This document shows, piece after piece, positions 24,931-36,960 of a stretch of 64,000 nucleotides of DNA. Under the pieces are notes generated by a model. The model was not told the origin of the DNA and ran no database searches. It saw only the letters and a program-made list of their open reading frames with translations. This DNA comes from Pelecanus crispus (Eukaryota > Chordata > Aves > Pelecaniformes > Pelecanidae): positions 34,719,150 to 34,783,149 of the forward strand of contig NC_134653.1 of NCBI RefSeq assembly GCF_030463565.1, written 5' to 3'. The position numbers and the translations under genes were made by a program. The stretch's first letter is position 1; every line of letters starts with the position of its first letter.

Positions 24931-24986
24931 CAGGTAAAAGAAATGAGAAGAATAATAGCAGGTAAAAGAAATGAGAAGAATAATAG
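24931..24986 (+). repeat. Tandem duplication, 2 x 28 bp
   Basis: The unit beginning CAGGTAAAAGAAATGAGAAG occurs twice in succession with no mismatch. This indicates a recent slippage duplication. Confidence 0.92.
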
Positions 24987-25295
24987 CAAGAATACTTAAC
25001 CTGGGATTTGGCAGCACATTGCTCGGTAGAATAATCTACTTTATGGGTAGGCATTGTAAAGTCAGCCTTTGATGGTTACTGTAACTGTGGACTGTAGCAA
25101 CTTGACTGTGGTTTATTCAGCGTGTTTGTAATGGATACAATTTTATGCAATCAAGTTTTAATTTCTTACCAAAATTATTTTACTGTTTATATTTGCAAAG
25201 ATTTAGGTAAAGAAATACACATCTAAGTATCTCCAACAATATCCATACAGTTTCCATTTGTACAGAACTACCCTGGCCATGACAGGACCGATATT

Positions 25296-25400
25296 TGGTA
25301 TTTAAATAGAGAATCTTTAGTAGTGGAGGTGGTTAACGGTGGGTTAGTGGTGGAGGTATGATTATTTAAATAGCAAATCTTTGTTAGCGGTGGAGGTGTG
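25296..25400 (+). repeat. Imperfect direct repeat, ~35-bp arms
   Basis: ATTTAAATAGAGAATCTTTA near 25300 and ATTTAAATAGCAAATCTTTG near 25363 are each followed by GGTGGAGGT-like sequence. They appear to be a decayed local duplication. Confidence 0.6.
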
Positions 25401-28400
25401 AATATTCTCATTAAATCTTACTGTAGTAATATTATTAGCCTAAACAAGGTTGGACCCTGTTTGCCAAGGCCCTGTGCCAGAAGTGCTAAATGCTGCTCCA
25501 AGTTGTTTTTCTTTAAAACCTCTGTTTCTTAGTAAATTCTGGTTTATGTTACGCATATTCAAACATATAAAATATTCTGTATTGGCACTAACATATTTTA
25601 TGCATTAAGGACTATCTGTACATACAGACCAAGCTGCCCAGCAGTTTGACTTAAGTGAGGTGACAACTAAAAATAACTGGTATGTGTCCTGTTACCTCAC
25701 AAAATCAAACCTGTTCTCAGAGGCCTCCCATTTAGCTTGTTGACAGAGTGCTTGATTGAAAAACAGGTGACAAGTGTTTTGTTATTTTTTCCTGCTAGTG
25801 TGATCCATTCTCTAGATACATGAACAAAGAAGCAGAGACTGAAAAAAGTCTTTAAGCAAATTCTCTCAATTTTTTAGGTGAATTGAGAAGGGAGTATTTT
25901 CAGGGCGTTTTAAAGTCCGGAAGAGTTCTAGTGACATGTCAGTGTAGTCATCAAATTTAGTTTAAGAACTGATCAGAAATCAGAGAAAACTACTAAAAGC
26001 CAAAAAGGTTTTTTGTAGCATTTCTCATTGTTCCAACACCCCCAGAAAAGAAGTTTCCTTCTGTTTGATCCAAATGTCTGTTGACTTCAACAGCATTTGA
26101 TCATGTCCATGGTGGGCCAGTAAGCCCTTTTCTTATTGGAAACTTAAGCATTTTATGTACGTAAAGCTTCCAATGGATGATATTAGTTTAATATATAGCT
26201 TAAGTCTTACCAAGATAGAGGCTAAGGTTGTCAGTTCATGTGTAGCCAGCGTAATAGCTCACTGAGGGCAGGGATGGCTCTACTGCTACCTCTCTTCCTC
26301 TCTTTCACCTTTCTTCTGCTTGTGGCTGTGTGATCCACCCTTCCTTGTGCCAGGATTGGGCTGCTTTCTGAGCAGGTTGAACTCACTAAATGGCATAAAA
26401 TTGGCTTCCCCTCCCCTCCTCCCCCCGCCGCCCCGGGTTAGTTTTCTACCCCTTTAATAAGAAAAGTCAGCTTGTGGAAGGATATGAGAAGGATTTCTTT
26501 TTGGTGTCAGTAAGTTGCTACAGCGGGCCACTCAGCCTCATGGAACTGTACTGTGCCCGAGCTTCTGGTGACTTGAATGCTCTGAAGAGTCATCACTCCA
26601 GAACTGAGCTCGCATATGCAAAGGGGTCCCCAAGTGTACAAAGTGAGATAAAATTTAAGCATCTGGAATGTCTTATCAAATCCAGTGGTACTGCTTGCAT
26701 ACTTACTCTCGGAGAGCTTAAATATCTTGCTGAGCAAAGCTTGCTCAGGATACTATCTCTGTTCATTCATCACAGCGTTCTAGCTAAGACTGATAACTAC
26801 AGTGGTTCAGATACAGCAGTATGGATTTTGGTTCATATTAGCAATGAGGAAATGCGTACAGAACCTGCATCAGGCTTATATCTTGTAGTTTTATCTTTGC
26901 TAATACCACTATATGTTCTAGCTATTATTAGCTAACTTAACGCTGGCATAGATATGCTGTTCTGTCTAGAGTGCCCTATAAAATGTGGTAGGTAAACAGA
27001 TTTTAAAGACAGCACTTAATCACGCTCATTGAAAAATCATTAGGGCATGTTCTTACATCTTAGTGTGGCTTGTAGTTGAAAAGCAACTTAAGGCCCCATT
27101 CAAGACAAAATTTATGCACCTGTTTACTTTTGTTATCAAATAATCAGAAGTTATTTAAACAGGTCTGAAGGAAGAGAAAAGAGATATCTAATGTGTCAGT
27201 TAAATTTCAGCTCTGTGCAAAATGAAAGTTCTATAAAAACAGAATCTCTAAATGTGTCCATTTGATCCACTTCTGTGTTTAAAATATGATCTGTCACAAA
27301 TATAGTGAATATATCTTATGTAAAAGCTGTGCTTTACTGAATGTTTTTTTTTTAATGATAGTTAAGTTAGGAACTTGAAGTATAGTTTAGTAGCTTGTAT
27401 TTCCTATGTTTCAAAATATATCACTGCATCCTTATGCATTTCGTATTTTCTCTGCTACAAGAGAAGTCAGTCAGTTTTCTAGAAGTTACTCTGAATGGAT
27501 CTCTTCTCCAGTATTATCACTAGTATTATTTATCGCATAGTTATTAAAAGAAACATTGATTTTTTTTTTCTTTATTGATTGCAGGGTTCTAAGCAGAAAG
27601 TATCATGAATTGTAGATTACTTGTCCAGTACAATATAGCACCACATTCCGTAAAACAAAGTATTGAACACTGTCTAGCTTTATAATGGGTGTTTCATTTT
27701 TAATCAAATTCCTCTAAATGGTGGTTGTACTCCTCTGGGGTATTTTTTTCTATTGAACAGTATTTTGTAGACTTAGGAGCAACAGTCTTTTTCTGCTTGT
27801 TAATGTGATGTATTGAAAGTGTAATTGCAAAAACTGGAAAGGGAGCATGTGCAACCTGACAAAACAAGCATTTGCAAAGGCTTTAATAACCTTAAAGCTG
27901 TCAAGTTGTATATGTGAAATTCATTGTAGTACCATAAAGCAGATACTACAAAACAAATGTATGGGAATAAGGTTTGTTTCAAGAAACAAAAGTAGAAGTT
28001 ATAATTCAACATTTATGTGACTTCTAATGAATGATTGTGATTTCATGTCCTCAAATTATAACATAGCGTCTCCAATGGAAAAGCACTGTTCTGCTTAGAA
28101 TGTGCTTCATATCTAACCAGAGTTGGCTCAGGACAGAAACATTACATTCATTCTATGAAAAAGAAACACTGAATCCTAAGTGTAATATGTGATAACCTCT
28201 GTTTTATATTCAATATCTATAAAAGCAATTAAAAAAAAAGGAATTTTGCTGAGCAGACACATTATGTCTCATATGAAGGAGGCGTTCAAACATTTCTATT
28301 CCACAGGACTAATAGTCTTCACAAATGGTCCCATTTGTGGTTCTAGTTAACACTAAAGTTCCATTTAAGAACAGTCAAAGGATGCGTTTATATTTCATTA

Positions 28401-29870
28401 CAACTTAAAAGCTACATTAAAGCCCAGCATGTTCTTAAGATCTCTTCTGAACAGGGATTCTCTATTAACTCTGACTCTATAAAAATATCTCATGTGACTT
28501 CTTGGTATTACACCAAGCTCCCAGTAAGAATAACTTGTTTATCTAGTGTGTTTAGAAATCAGACTTCTGTGTCTGAAGTCTCTCTGTAATGAGACACCCA
28601 AAAATGAAAACTGTTCATATCAATGCTGCTTTTAAATGTTCTCTGACGTAACTTTTCTGTTATGTGGAACAATAGTGTACTACATAGATTTCTCAAAGGC
28701 ACATAAGTAGAAGTCCAGATGAGCTGTTATAAACAGCCGTAAGGGAAAAAGTGGAAGTAAGCTTGGGAGCCGAATTCTCTTCTCCCTCGCAGATGAAAAC
28801 CCTAGCCACCAACTTACTCAAGTACACTTTTGTTTGCTTGTTCTTACTTTGGTGTTATGATTTATATACATCACAGAGGAGGAGTAGGTGGTGTTCATAT
28901 ACTATTTTACAGTTCATTCATTTAAACACCCCTCTCATAACAAAGAAAAGTCTTAACCAGAGAACAGTCCAAATGCCCTTCTATCAGTATTACATCTGGC
29001 TAGTGTAATGGTCTCTTTGCCTGAAACGATGACTGTGGTAAATCTCATTTCTGGGCACCCAGTTCTTCCCTATTTATTATAAAGGAATATCAGGTGTCTA
29101 ACTCAGCACTGCAAATTTCGTCTCCACTGCAGATGCCTAACATCAGAGCTACAGAGCTGAGTGTCCCAAGTCTGTGAGATTCCAGAGTTGGAGCCCAGTC
29201 ACTGAATCATCTTTCTTCTTTTTTAGATTATTTAATTCTGGTATTTTTCCTGAAGAATAACCTTTTGGTCTCTCAGATGTTTGTTACTCATTGACAGCTT
29301 TGGCTGCTTAGAAATAAGGGGAGGACATTGGGGAAAGGTTTAAAAAAAATCCATCTGGTCATTTGAATTAAGGTCAGTTGCAATGAGTTGCAAATAGTGG
29401 GACTGGGTATTGTCAAACAACAATAGTATGAAACAAACTGGACTTAAGATCCCTTCTTAACAAGCTTTCTGGTTGTGAAGAGGGCTACTGCCACTTGCAA
29501 AGATGTAGAAACAGGAGATGCTAACTCACTACTGCAGCTGTACATATTAATTATATATTATATTATTATTATATATTAATCTAGATAAACTGGGGGATGT
29601 TCCCATTATTTGGGGTTTCTCTTACTTTAGGATATCCTCACTTTAACTCCCACGAGCTCTAAGTTGTAAAGTCTGAAGAGATACCATTTGTTTAACCACT
29701 ATTTTCTGGTAAAACAAATAGAAAGCCTGCTTTCTGTCTTTCCATCTATAATCATTTGTATAAGCCTCTGCTCTTTGTTCTTATAAAGATTTTTTTCTGA
29801 AGTACTTTCCTGTTTTTATGTTGAAACACTTCAAGCAGATGATCCCAACTGTTTTTGTCCATTTAACTAG

Positions 29871-29922
29871 GTTTGCCGTGGCTTTCACGGTGAAAATGAA
29901 GGAACTGGCAGCAGCAGAGTGG
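29871..29922 (+). CDS. GLT1D1: GLT1D1 exon 4 (residues 108-125)
   Basis: A short exon encoding FAVAFTVKMKELAAAEW, matching the vertebrate FAVAFTESMKEMAQAQW. It completes R108 and ends in phase 0. Acceptor AACTAG, donor TGG|GTATGT. Confidence 0.94.
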
Positions 29923-32900
29923 GTATGTTTATGTGATGAGGGTGATGCTTATAGTATTAGCAGCTATGCATTCTCCTAAAATGTTTTCTAAATAATGCTA
30001 GAGAATTGCCGTAATCTTCATATTCTCTATTGCTGTTTTTCCTTTCAGAGAAAGCATTTCATATTTATGTACTTCGACAGGTCAAATAGATCTGGCATTT
30101 AAAAGCTGTTTAGTATTTGAAAAGAGTATACAGCAGTTTAGGAAGTGCTTCTCTGTAACATTTAAAACTAATCATTACTGTTGTTATCGAGTCTCCTGAT
30201 GCCATATGCATATATTGTTTCTTTTTGCATCATTTAATAAACTTCTTTATGTTGCCAAAATTCAACTAAACAGCTTTACTTACAATAAAGAATTTGGAAG
30301 AATAATTTGAAAATATTTGTTTTGTCAACACTGGAAATAGAATGAACTTCTTAAGGTGAACTGCAGAGGTAGAACTGAAGTTATGCTCAGCCCAGCAATA
30401 TGTGATATACAGCCCTGTTGACCAGGCCTTGAGGGATATGTAGCACATAAATAGCACTTAACTTTCTCTAAAACTCATCTCTCCTTCTGAAAACAAAATG
30501 AAACACGCTGTCCTGAATGATATATGGAAAAAATAAAATTATTTTCATCTAACAGTATAGTGGTTAAATACATTTGGCAATGTATTTGAAGGAGATCATT
30601 TAGCCAGCAAAGAACTGGGAGCAATAATGGTTCGTTCTCTTTCTCTTCATTTAGTAGGTACCATCGCATCTGCTGTATTGCAGGTCTACTTAAGACATTC
30701 AGTGCCATTATTTTTAGTATCTGATGCTCCTGCTTGAAAATAGACTGGGTCAACATTTTCACCCGTATGTGGTTGAGTTGATGGCAGGCTGCCAGTGGAG
30801 AAAATTGAGACAAATCCTTGAGGTAGACGGTGCTCAATCCTGGTTTCTGAAGAGCGGAGGAAGACCATAAAGAGCTGCCAGTCATTTGAGTACAAGGAGC
30901 GCTTTTGGGTGGTGTCAGGCTGCACTGGTGACCTGTGAAAAACTCCCCACCAGGCAGCAGGGCTTGCTGATCTAGCTTGTTAGCCCGGGTGATTTTCTGT
31001 GCACGGTTAGCTTTCCAACTAACTTGTTGGCTAAAGACTTGTACTGGATCACAGAGAACTGCAAGGGACACCAGATCCAGTGAAGGGTAAGCAGTAACTA
31101 TTTGGCTGACAGTAAGGGGCAACACGCTGGGATAAAAAGAGCAAGGCAGGACCACCCTCTTCCAGCTGCAGCGAGCTGTTAGCTCCGTTCACCTCATCTT
31201 GTGAAACATCAGCTGAAGCTGAACAATAAATCCAAGAAGTAGAAACTAACTGCTTGGTATCTCTTCGGTTCTAATTTGCATCATAATATAATCACTAATA
31301 CAGCCTTGCCTAAAAAAAATCACTTCGAGTGGAGCTTGCACAACAGAACAATTTTAATAGTCAATACTTTGTTTCAGCATGAATTGATTTGTTTTATCTA
31401 TTTGCATTAAAAGGATACATGAGCAGACATAGGATCTGGTATTTACATTACAAATATAACTTGGTTTTAATTGTTACCACAGTGAACTTCATGATGGGTA
31501 AACATGAAAGGGTGCAGCTTCTGTCATAGATCTTATGCCAGTAAATGACAAAAGTAACAGAGTATAAGGAGGAGAAACAAACATGAACTTTGAAATCCTT
31601 TTGAAGTCAGCACCTCAAATGTTTTTAAGTACTTAACTTTGATTGATTTTACCTAAACACCTTTGTGCTCCGGGCCTATGAGACTCGCTCAGTGTTTTGG
31701 AGAAGGTCTGTGGCAGACAGGGAATTGGAGGCAAGTCTGTCAAGTCCTAAGCTGAAATACCACCTGCTGACCTGTGTCTTAAATGCTGGGGTTTTGAGTT
31801 CTTTTTCTAGCTGTATCTTCATATAAAGGGTGAGAGCAAATGCCACACATTTACTTTCAAACAGTGAGGAATATAAATATGTCTTTCCATACCTAGGTCA
31901 CAGAATATTAACACTTTTTACATAATAGCTCACACGAATGTGAACTGCATTATTCCTCCAATGTGTGCTTTATTAGTTAGACAGTCAATTAAGAATTTAA
32001 GATGCGAACATGTAAGCAATTGCACTGTGCTCAAGGGCTGTATCTTCCAACAAATTCTTTTCTATTACATTGGATAAATTATCTTTATTTATGAAGTGCG
32101 TAATACAGCATTTGTAATAATCTGTATTCCAAGTGAGTTTGAAATACTGTAAAAGATCTTGTGCTTACGGTCAGTGTTTTATTTCAGTAGTGTAAACCTG
32201 GTGCATAAGAATTACCTAAGCCAATTTTATTAGCATTCAGTTTCATTTTTCCATTCTCCTCAAGGCCATTTAAAATAAAGAACATAACAGAAAATTGATC
32301 TATAAAGTGTGAATACATCTGTACGCCCTGTTACACAGTATTCCTGCTATTTTCTTCTTGATGATCCAAGCCCTGGCAGGATTATATTTACTCACCATAA
32401 GCCATTAAAGGTCCAGCAGAGCATGAAACCAGATGCTCAACTTAAGCTTATTTTTAAAACTTAGTGGTTTTAGGGAACTAAAAGCCTATCTTCACCCACC
32501 AGAGTTTGAGGCAGAACTGTACCGTGTGTCAGCTAGGGAGGCAAGGCTGGCTTAAGCTGCCCTCTGCCCCATTTGCTTTTTTCCACCTTCTGTTTTGCTC
32601 CGTCTGTGTCCTAGCGCTGAATTTCAGCTATCCCACTTACCCTGCAATTTTAAATTCTGGAGTTGGCCTCCAGCTTGCAAGGCCGTCTCCATTGTTTGCA
32701 AGGCTTTTTTTAGGATTGTAAGATCCGATATAATTTAAAATGCGACTTATTCATAGGTGAGAGAAGGATCAAGAAATGTTAAATAATAAAATAACTGAGT
32801 AAACCATTTTTCTTATTCTTAAATGCTTTGAACACAAAAGTTCATATAGCTTTTGAAAGATAAAGTCCACAGAATATCCTTAGTTTTCCACTGTACTGTA

Positions 32901-34815
32901 AATGGTGTTATTTTCCCCCCACTTCATTTATGTGCGGATTTGCTGCTTGTTCATGTAGTTTTTGTGACTTTTTAAATCACTGATTCTCAGAAACCGCCCC
33001 CTTCCCATCTGTGAGCCGCTTCTTGATGACTATTCACTTTTTTTATGACCTCTTTTCTGTCCATTTCTTTTTCCATTTCATTTTTAATAACTAAAATAGA
33101 CTGTCATGACTGGCCAGTGGACTGGAGGGGCAGTCACATAGGAGTGATAGGGAAAAAAAAAGTTTGCAAGTAAAAAAAAAAAAAAAATCGCTTTCTTGGC
33201 TTCTTGTTTCCTGAGCTGACTGGTTCAGGAATTGGGTGCTTAGCAGTTTGTTTCTGCATTAATTCTTGTTCTCCTAATACAAGTTCTCTTCCTGCCAACA
33301 AGTCCTTATCCTGCAGTGTGATTTCACAATCTGCTAAGGATGGGGTGGAGGTGGGAGAGGAGAAGGGAAGACCAATGTGCAGCTTGACATGGTGCACTGG
33401 TATACGTGATGCTCTGCCTTGGTTAACTCTGGCTATGTTGTTCCAACAACTTCCCACATTACGAGGCAAGTCTGCATAGCAATATTTGTCTTGAAGAGTT
33501 CAGCCGTGTATCTATCGGCAGTGTATCCCACTATTCAAAAGTGGAACGGTTGGAGGGGCAATCTAGTAGTCCTTTTTCTGTCTGAAGTCTAGAAAGAGCC
33601 ATGGCAGGCAAATAGTGACTCAGAGAGTCGCAGCCTGCTAGGACTGTGCCTCTCTACGGAATGGAGTTGGCACCAAAGACGAGGCAAGATTTAGTCTCAC
33701 GATAAGAAGGACTGGTGCTCTAAAGAAGGTTGGTTGTTTCTAGACGCTGTGATGCTAAATTAAGCAGTAGCATTAGTGGAACTGCTTGAAAGAATGCAAT
33801 TTCAAACTGAAACATTGCAGGTAATACTGAGCAAATCTATTGAAAACTGCACCAGTTGAGTAATACCTTCCTTACAAGCACTGCAACCAGTGCTTTTAAA
33901 ACAACTAGGAATTGTCTGAACAGAAAGCGTAGCAAAACCACTTTGAGCTCAGAAAACTCTGCTTGTTTGCTGGGGAGTGGTGGTGTTGGATTTTTGGTTT
34001 TGTTTGTTTTTTCAATGTGGAAAGATCCCAGGAATATTTTGATGTTTTAGTGGAAAAAAATGTATTCCACAAATTCATGATTGGAGTTATAGAAAGATAA
34101 TGAAATAAGAACTTGCTTATTTAATCACCTAAATTAAGTAACTAGCATAGTAGCACTTCAGGAGTAACTTTGGAAATGTAGGAATTACCTCTTTTACTAT
34201 AGCTATTTTAAAATAATTTCTTACACAATTTTTATTTGGTAATATCCTGCAGTAACTACTACTGGCCAGTTTTCCTGGGTAGACAAGCCTACATATATTT
34301 GACAGCAATTTTTGAAAAGGTTAGAAGTAAATGGTGTTTGTTTCATGTCTGATGTGTTTCAAAATTCTGTTATGGATAAATGTAGACTGGGGTTTCAAAA
34401 CCAGCTATAATTTTTCTTTCAAGACTAGCATTTTTTTGGGAACTAGGGCTGTTCTGTAGTTGAAAATCTTTTTATTCTAGGGAAATATTTTAATTTTCTA
34501 TGCAATAAGCAGGTTAATGATTATGAGAAAGGATACAGAGATGAACTAAAAATATGTTTGTACTAACTTGGTAATTGTGTTAATTGCAAAATTGATTCAT
34601 TGATACTGTAAATGTTCACAGTAAATGTAATTTAAATTGCTGACTGTTAGCTTTTGGTATTACTTAAATGTATCTTTCTAATAGTCTGTTTTGATTTTCA
34701 GTAGTCAAAATCACGTTGATGCGCATTTTGTTATACTAGTTGGGTTTTTTTGAAGATTGAACAGATCTTTTATGGTGAACTATGAAAGTTACTTTTCTTC
34801 TCCTTCTCTTTAAAG
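29923..34815 (+). other. GLT1D1: GLT1D1 intron 4
   Basis: A 4.9-kb intron. A 226-codon ORF runs on the minus strand at 30475-31155 (see findings). A-rich runs occur near 33150-33187. No named repeat is seen. Confidence 0.88.
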
Positions 34816-34852
34816 CCAGATGCTAGGAAGAAAATATATGTCCAAACTCAAG
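34816..34852 (+). CDS. GLT1D1: GLT1D1 exon 5 (residues 126-137)
   Basis: A 37-nt microexon encoding PDARKKIYVQTQ, matching vertebrate PHAKGKVYVQSQ. Acceptor TAAAG, donor AAG|GTGAGA. Phase 0 in; leaves one base of G138. Too short for an ORF scan, but anchored by both neighbours and phase. Confidence 0.92.
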
Positions 34853-36048
34853 GTGAGAGTTTTGAAATACTGACTAAGGCGTTCAATTTATCTGAATCCT
34901 GTGTTTGGTACCTGCACATTTATATATCTACCCTCTTTGCCATGGAAATACTTTGCCGAAATGGGTATGGGGTTTGAAGCGCTGGCTCCGCTGAAGTTGA
35001 GCTTTTTGCCATTGACTTTAATTGAGGCAGTATTTCAGTCTCATAGCCTAAATTTTCAACTCATTTGGTGTTTTTACAAAAAATGTTTTCCCACATACCT
35101 TACAGTAGGAATCTGAAAGATAAGGTAACACCGAGCTTTCTCCTAGGTCAGTACCCTAGGAGCAGACCCTCAGTCTGATTTCACACAAGATGCTGAATGG
35201 TTATTCACTGAAGCTCCAAATTCCTGTAAATGCTTTAAGTTGAGTTCCCAGAACAACACCACCCAGCAAGTATCTAATCCAAAGGATATTGAGTAATGTA
35301 GGGAACACTCAACTCAGCATTTTAGATATGATTACTTAAGCTACAGCTCCTGATTTTGTTTGTCTAAAAATAACTGTCTACAGATTCCAAGACTCATTCC
35401 ATTTTGTATATTTCGCTTTCAAAGAAAATAAAATTATTTTCAAAACTGTTGTGTTGAAATAACTCATTGTGAGGTCTATTTAGCCCATATTTAGTCTATA
35501 TTTAAGCCCCTTGTGAGATAATAGTTAACTAAGAGATTAAATAAATTAATTAAATAGTTTCATTAGTAAAATAATTAATCTTTAACATAAGGCAAACCAA
35601 GTAAATTAATATTCAGTTTAGATTAATATTTAATTTTGATACAAATTTAATTTACTTACTTTGCCTTAAGTTAAGGACTTGGGTCTCAACTGACCTGTAT
35701 CTGTTTTAGAATAAAATGTTCCCTCAGATAATATTATCTCCTTCGTAGATGTTAAAAGGCCAAATTTAGCATGATGTAAGTGAGCTTAATTCCCTGGGTT
35801 GCTAAAGAAGTTCATACACTGTGTGATTGTGCAAAATTTTCAGTTGGATTTCAATCTGATGACTATGGAAGGATTGTGCAGACAACCTGACATTGTTGGG
35901 AAGAGAAAGCTTGAGATGGAAATGGCTGTGTATGGAATTCAGCGTGCTTGACAGAAATACTGTTTTCTTAGGGCAAGACTTCTAAAACTGTACTTCAGCC
36001 ATCCAGGGACCAATCAAACATGTTGTGTTTCTCTTTTTTTCAATACAG
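34853..36048 (+). other. GLT1D1: GLT1D1 intron 5
   Basis: A 1.2-kb AT-rich intron containing a 28-nt-arm inverted repeat (35582-35674). Nothing else is recognised. Confidence 0.88.
35582..35674. repeat. Inverted repeat, 28-nt arms, 37-nt loop
   Basis: The left arm 35582-35609 and right arm 35647-35674 are reverse complements at 25 of 28 positions (shared core TAAGGCAAA and AAGTAAATTAA). It could form a long hairpin or be a MITE-like remnant. Confidence 0.75.
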
Positions 36049-36105
36049 GAATTAAGACTACACCCAGTGAAACATTTGACTGGTATAAATTTCTACAAAA
36101 TGCAG
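36049..36105 (+). CDS. GLT1D1: GLT1D1 exon 6 (residues 138-156)
   Basis: Encodes IKTTPSETFDWYKFLQNA after completing G138. This is the linker between the two GT-B domains, less conserved than its neighbours (vertebrate ATTPNAAFNWNTFLQ). Acceptor ATACAG, donor GCAG|GTAAAA. Leaves one base of D157. Confidence 0.92.
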
Positions 36106-36819
36106 GTAAAACTCACTTTTTTTCTGTATTCACTATATTTATTCTTAGTCAGTGATGAAAGAAATTTAGAATGTGAAGGCTAACTGATTATGTAATAAAT
36201 GACTCAATGATACGAAAAATTAAAACCTCTTAATATTAGATTCAGGCAAAATACCAATCAGATTAGTCTGGTTAGTAAACTACCCAACTGCCTCCCGATT
36301 TCTGGTCTGTCCGGGGCTGATTTGCACCAAAAGATAAAATGGTCATGACATATGGGTCAGTGTCCCTTAGAAGGTAAGTTAGACCGAAGCACCCATACCT
36401 GAGCATGCTGTGCTTTACCGCTGTGTGATAGAAACTGCGGATGTCTTTTGCAGAAGAGCAGGTGAGGTGAAGAAGTGGTGAAGAAGGGAAGTATGTGTTG
36501 ATGTTCTGTTATTTGGTCTTGATCTAGAGCCTCTCTCTGTTTTCACCAAAGTAATGACATGTAAAGCAGATGACTTAATTTAAGGTCACCTGATCCTGGC
36601 AATGCTTTAATTGCTACAGCTGCCTTTCCCCAAAAGAAGAATTTGTAGGCATTTTACTGGGGTAAAAATATTTCAGTATTATATTCATCAATCTGATCTC
36701 TGATAGTACAGCTGTTCCCTGTGTTACGAATGAATCCTCACTATTCGATTGCTTTATCACATCAGTAAATGTGTGCCATTATTCAAAACCGGTGTCCAAT
36801 TTTAAATTGAGCATTGTGA

Positions 36820-36960
36820 GGTTATTTAGTTCTCAGTAAATCACGGCACACAAGCACAGCACCACTAAGATTAATAATTTTCTGAAGTGAAATGATTTGT
36901 CACTTGCTAGCAGAGCCTTAGTGTTGATTGGATCTCATGTCCAACCATTTTATGATTAAA
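36820..36960. repeat. Possible ancient SINE/LINE-tail fragment
   Basis: TGAAGTGAAATGATTTGTCA followed by CTTGCTAGCAGAGCCTTAG resembles the old amniote motif 'AAGTGACTTGCCCAAGGTCA...GGCAGAGCC'. Diverged, and judged from memory. Confidence 0.35.

Larger units (their letters stand above)
24475..29870 (+). other. GLT1D1: GLT1D1 intron 3
   Basis: A 5.4-kb intron with a perfect 28-bp tandem duplication (24931-24986), an imperfect repeat around 25296-25400, a 153-codon ORF without recognisable domains at 26474-26935, and an AT-rich palindromic tract near 29545-29580. Confidence 0.88.
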
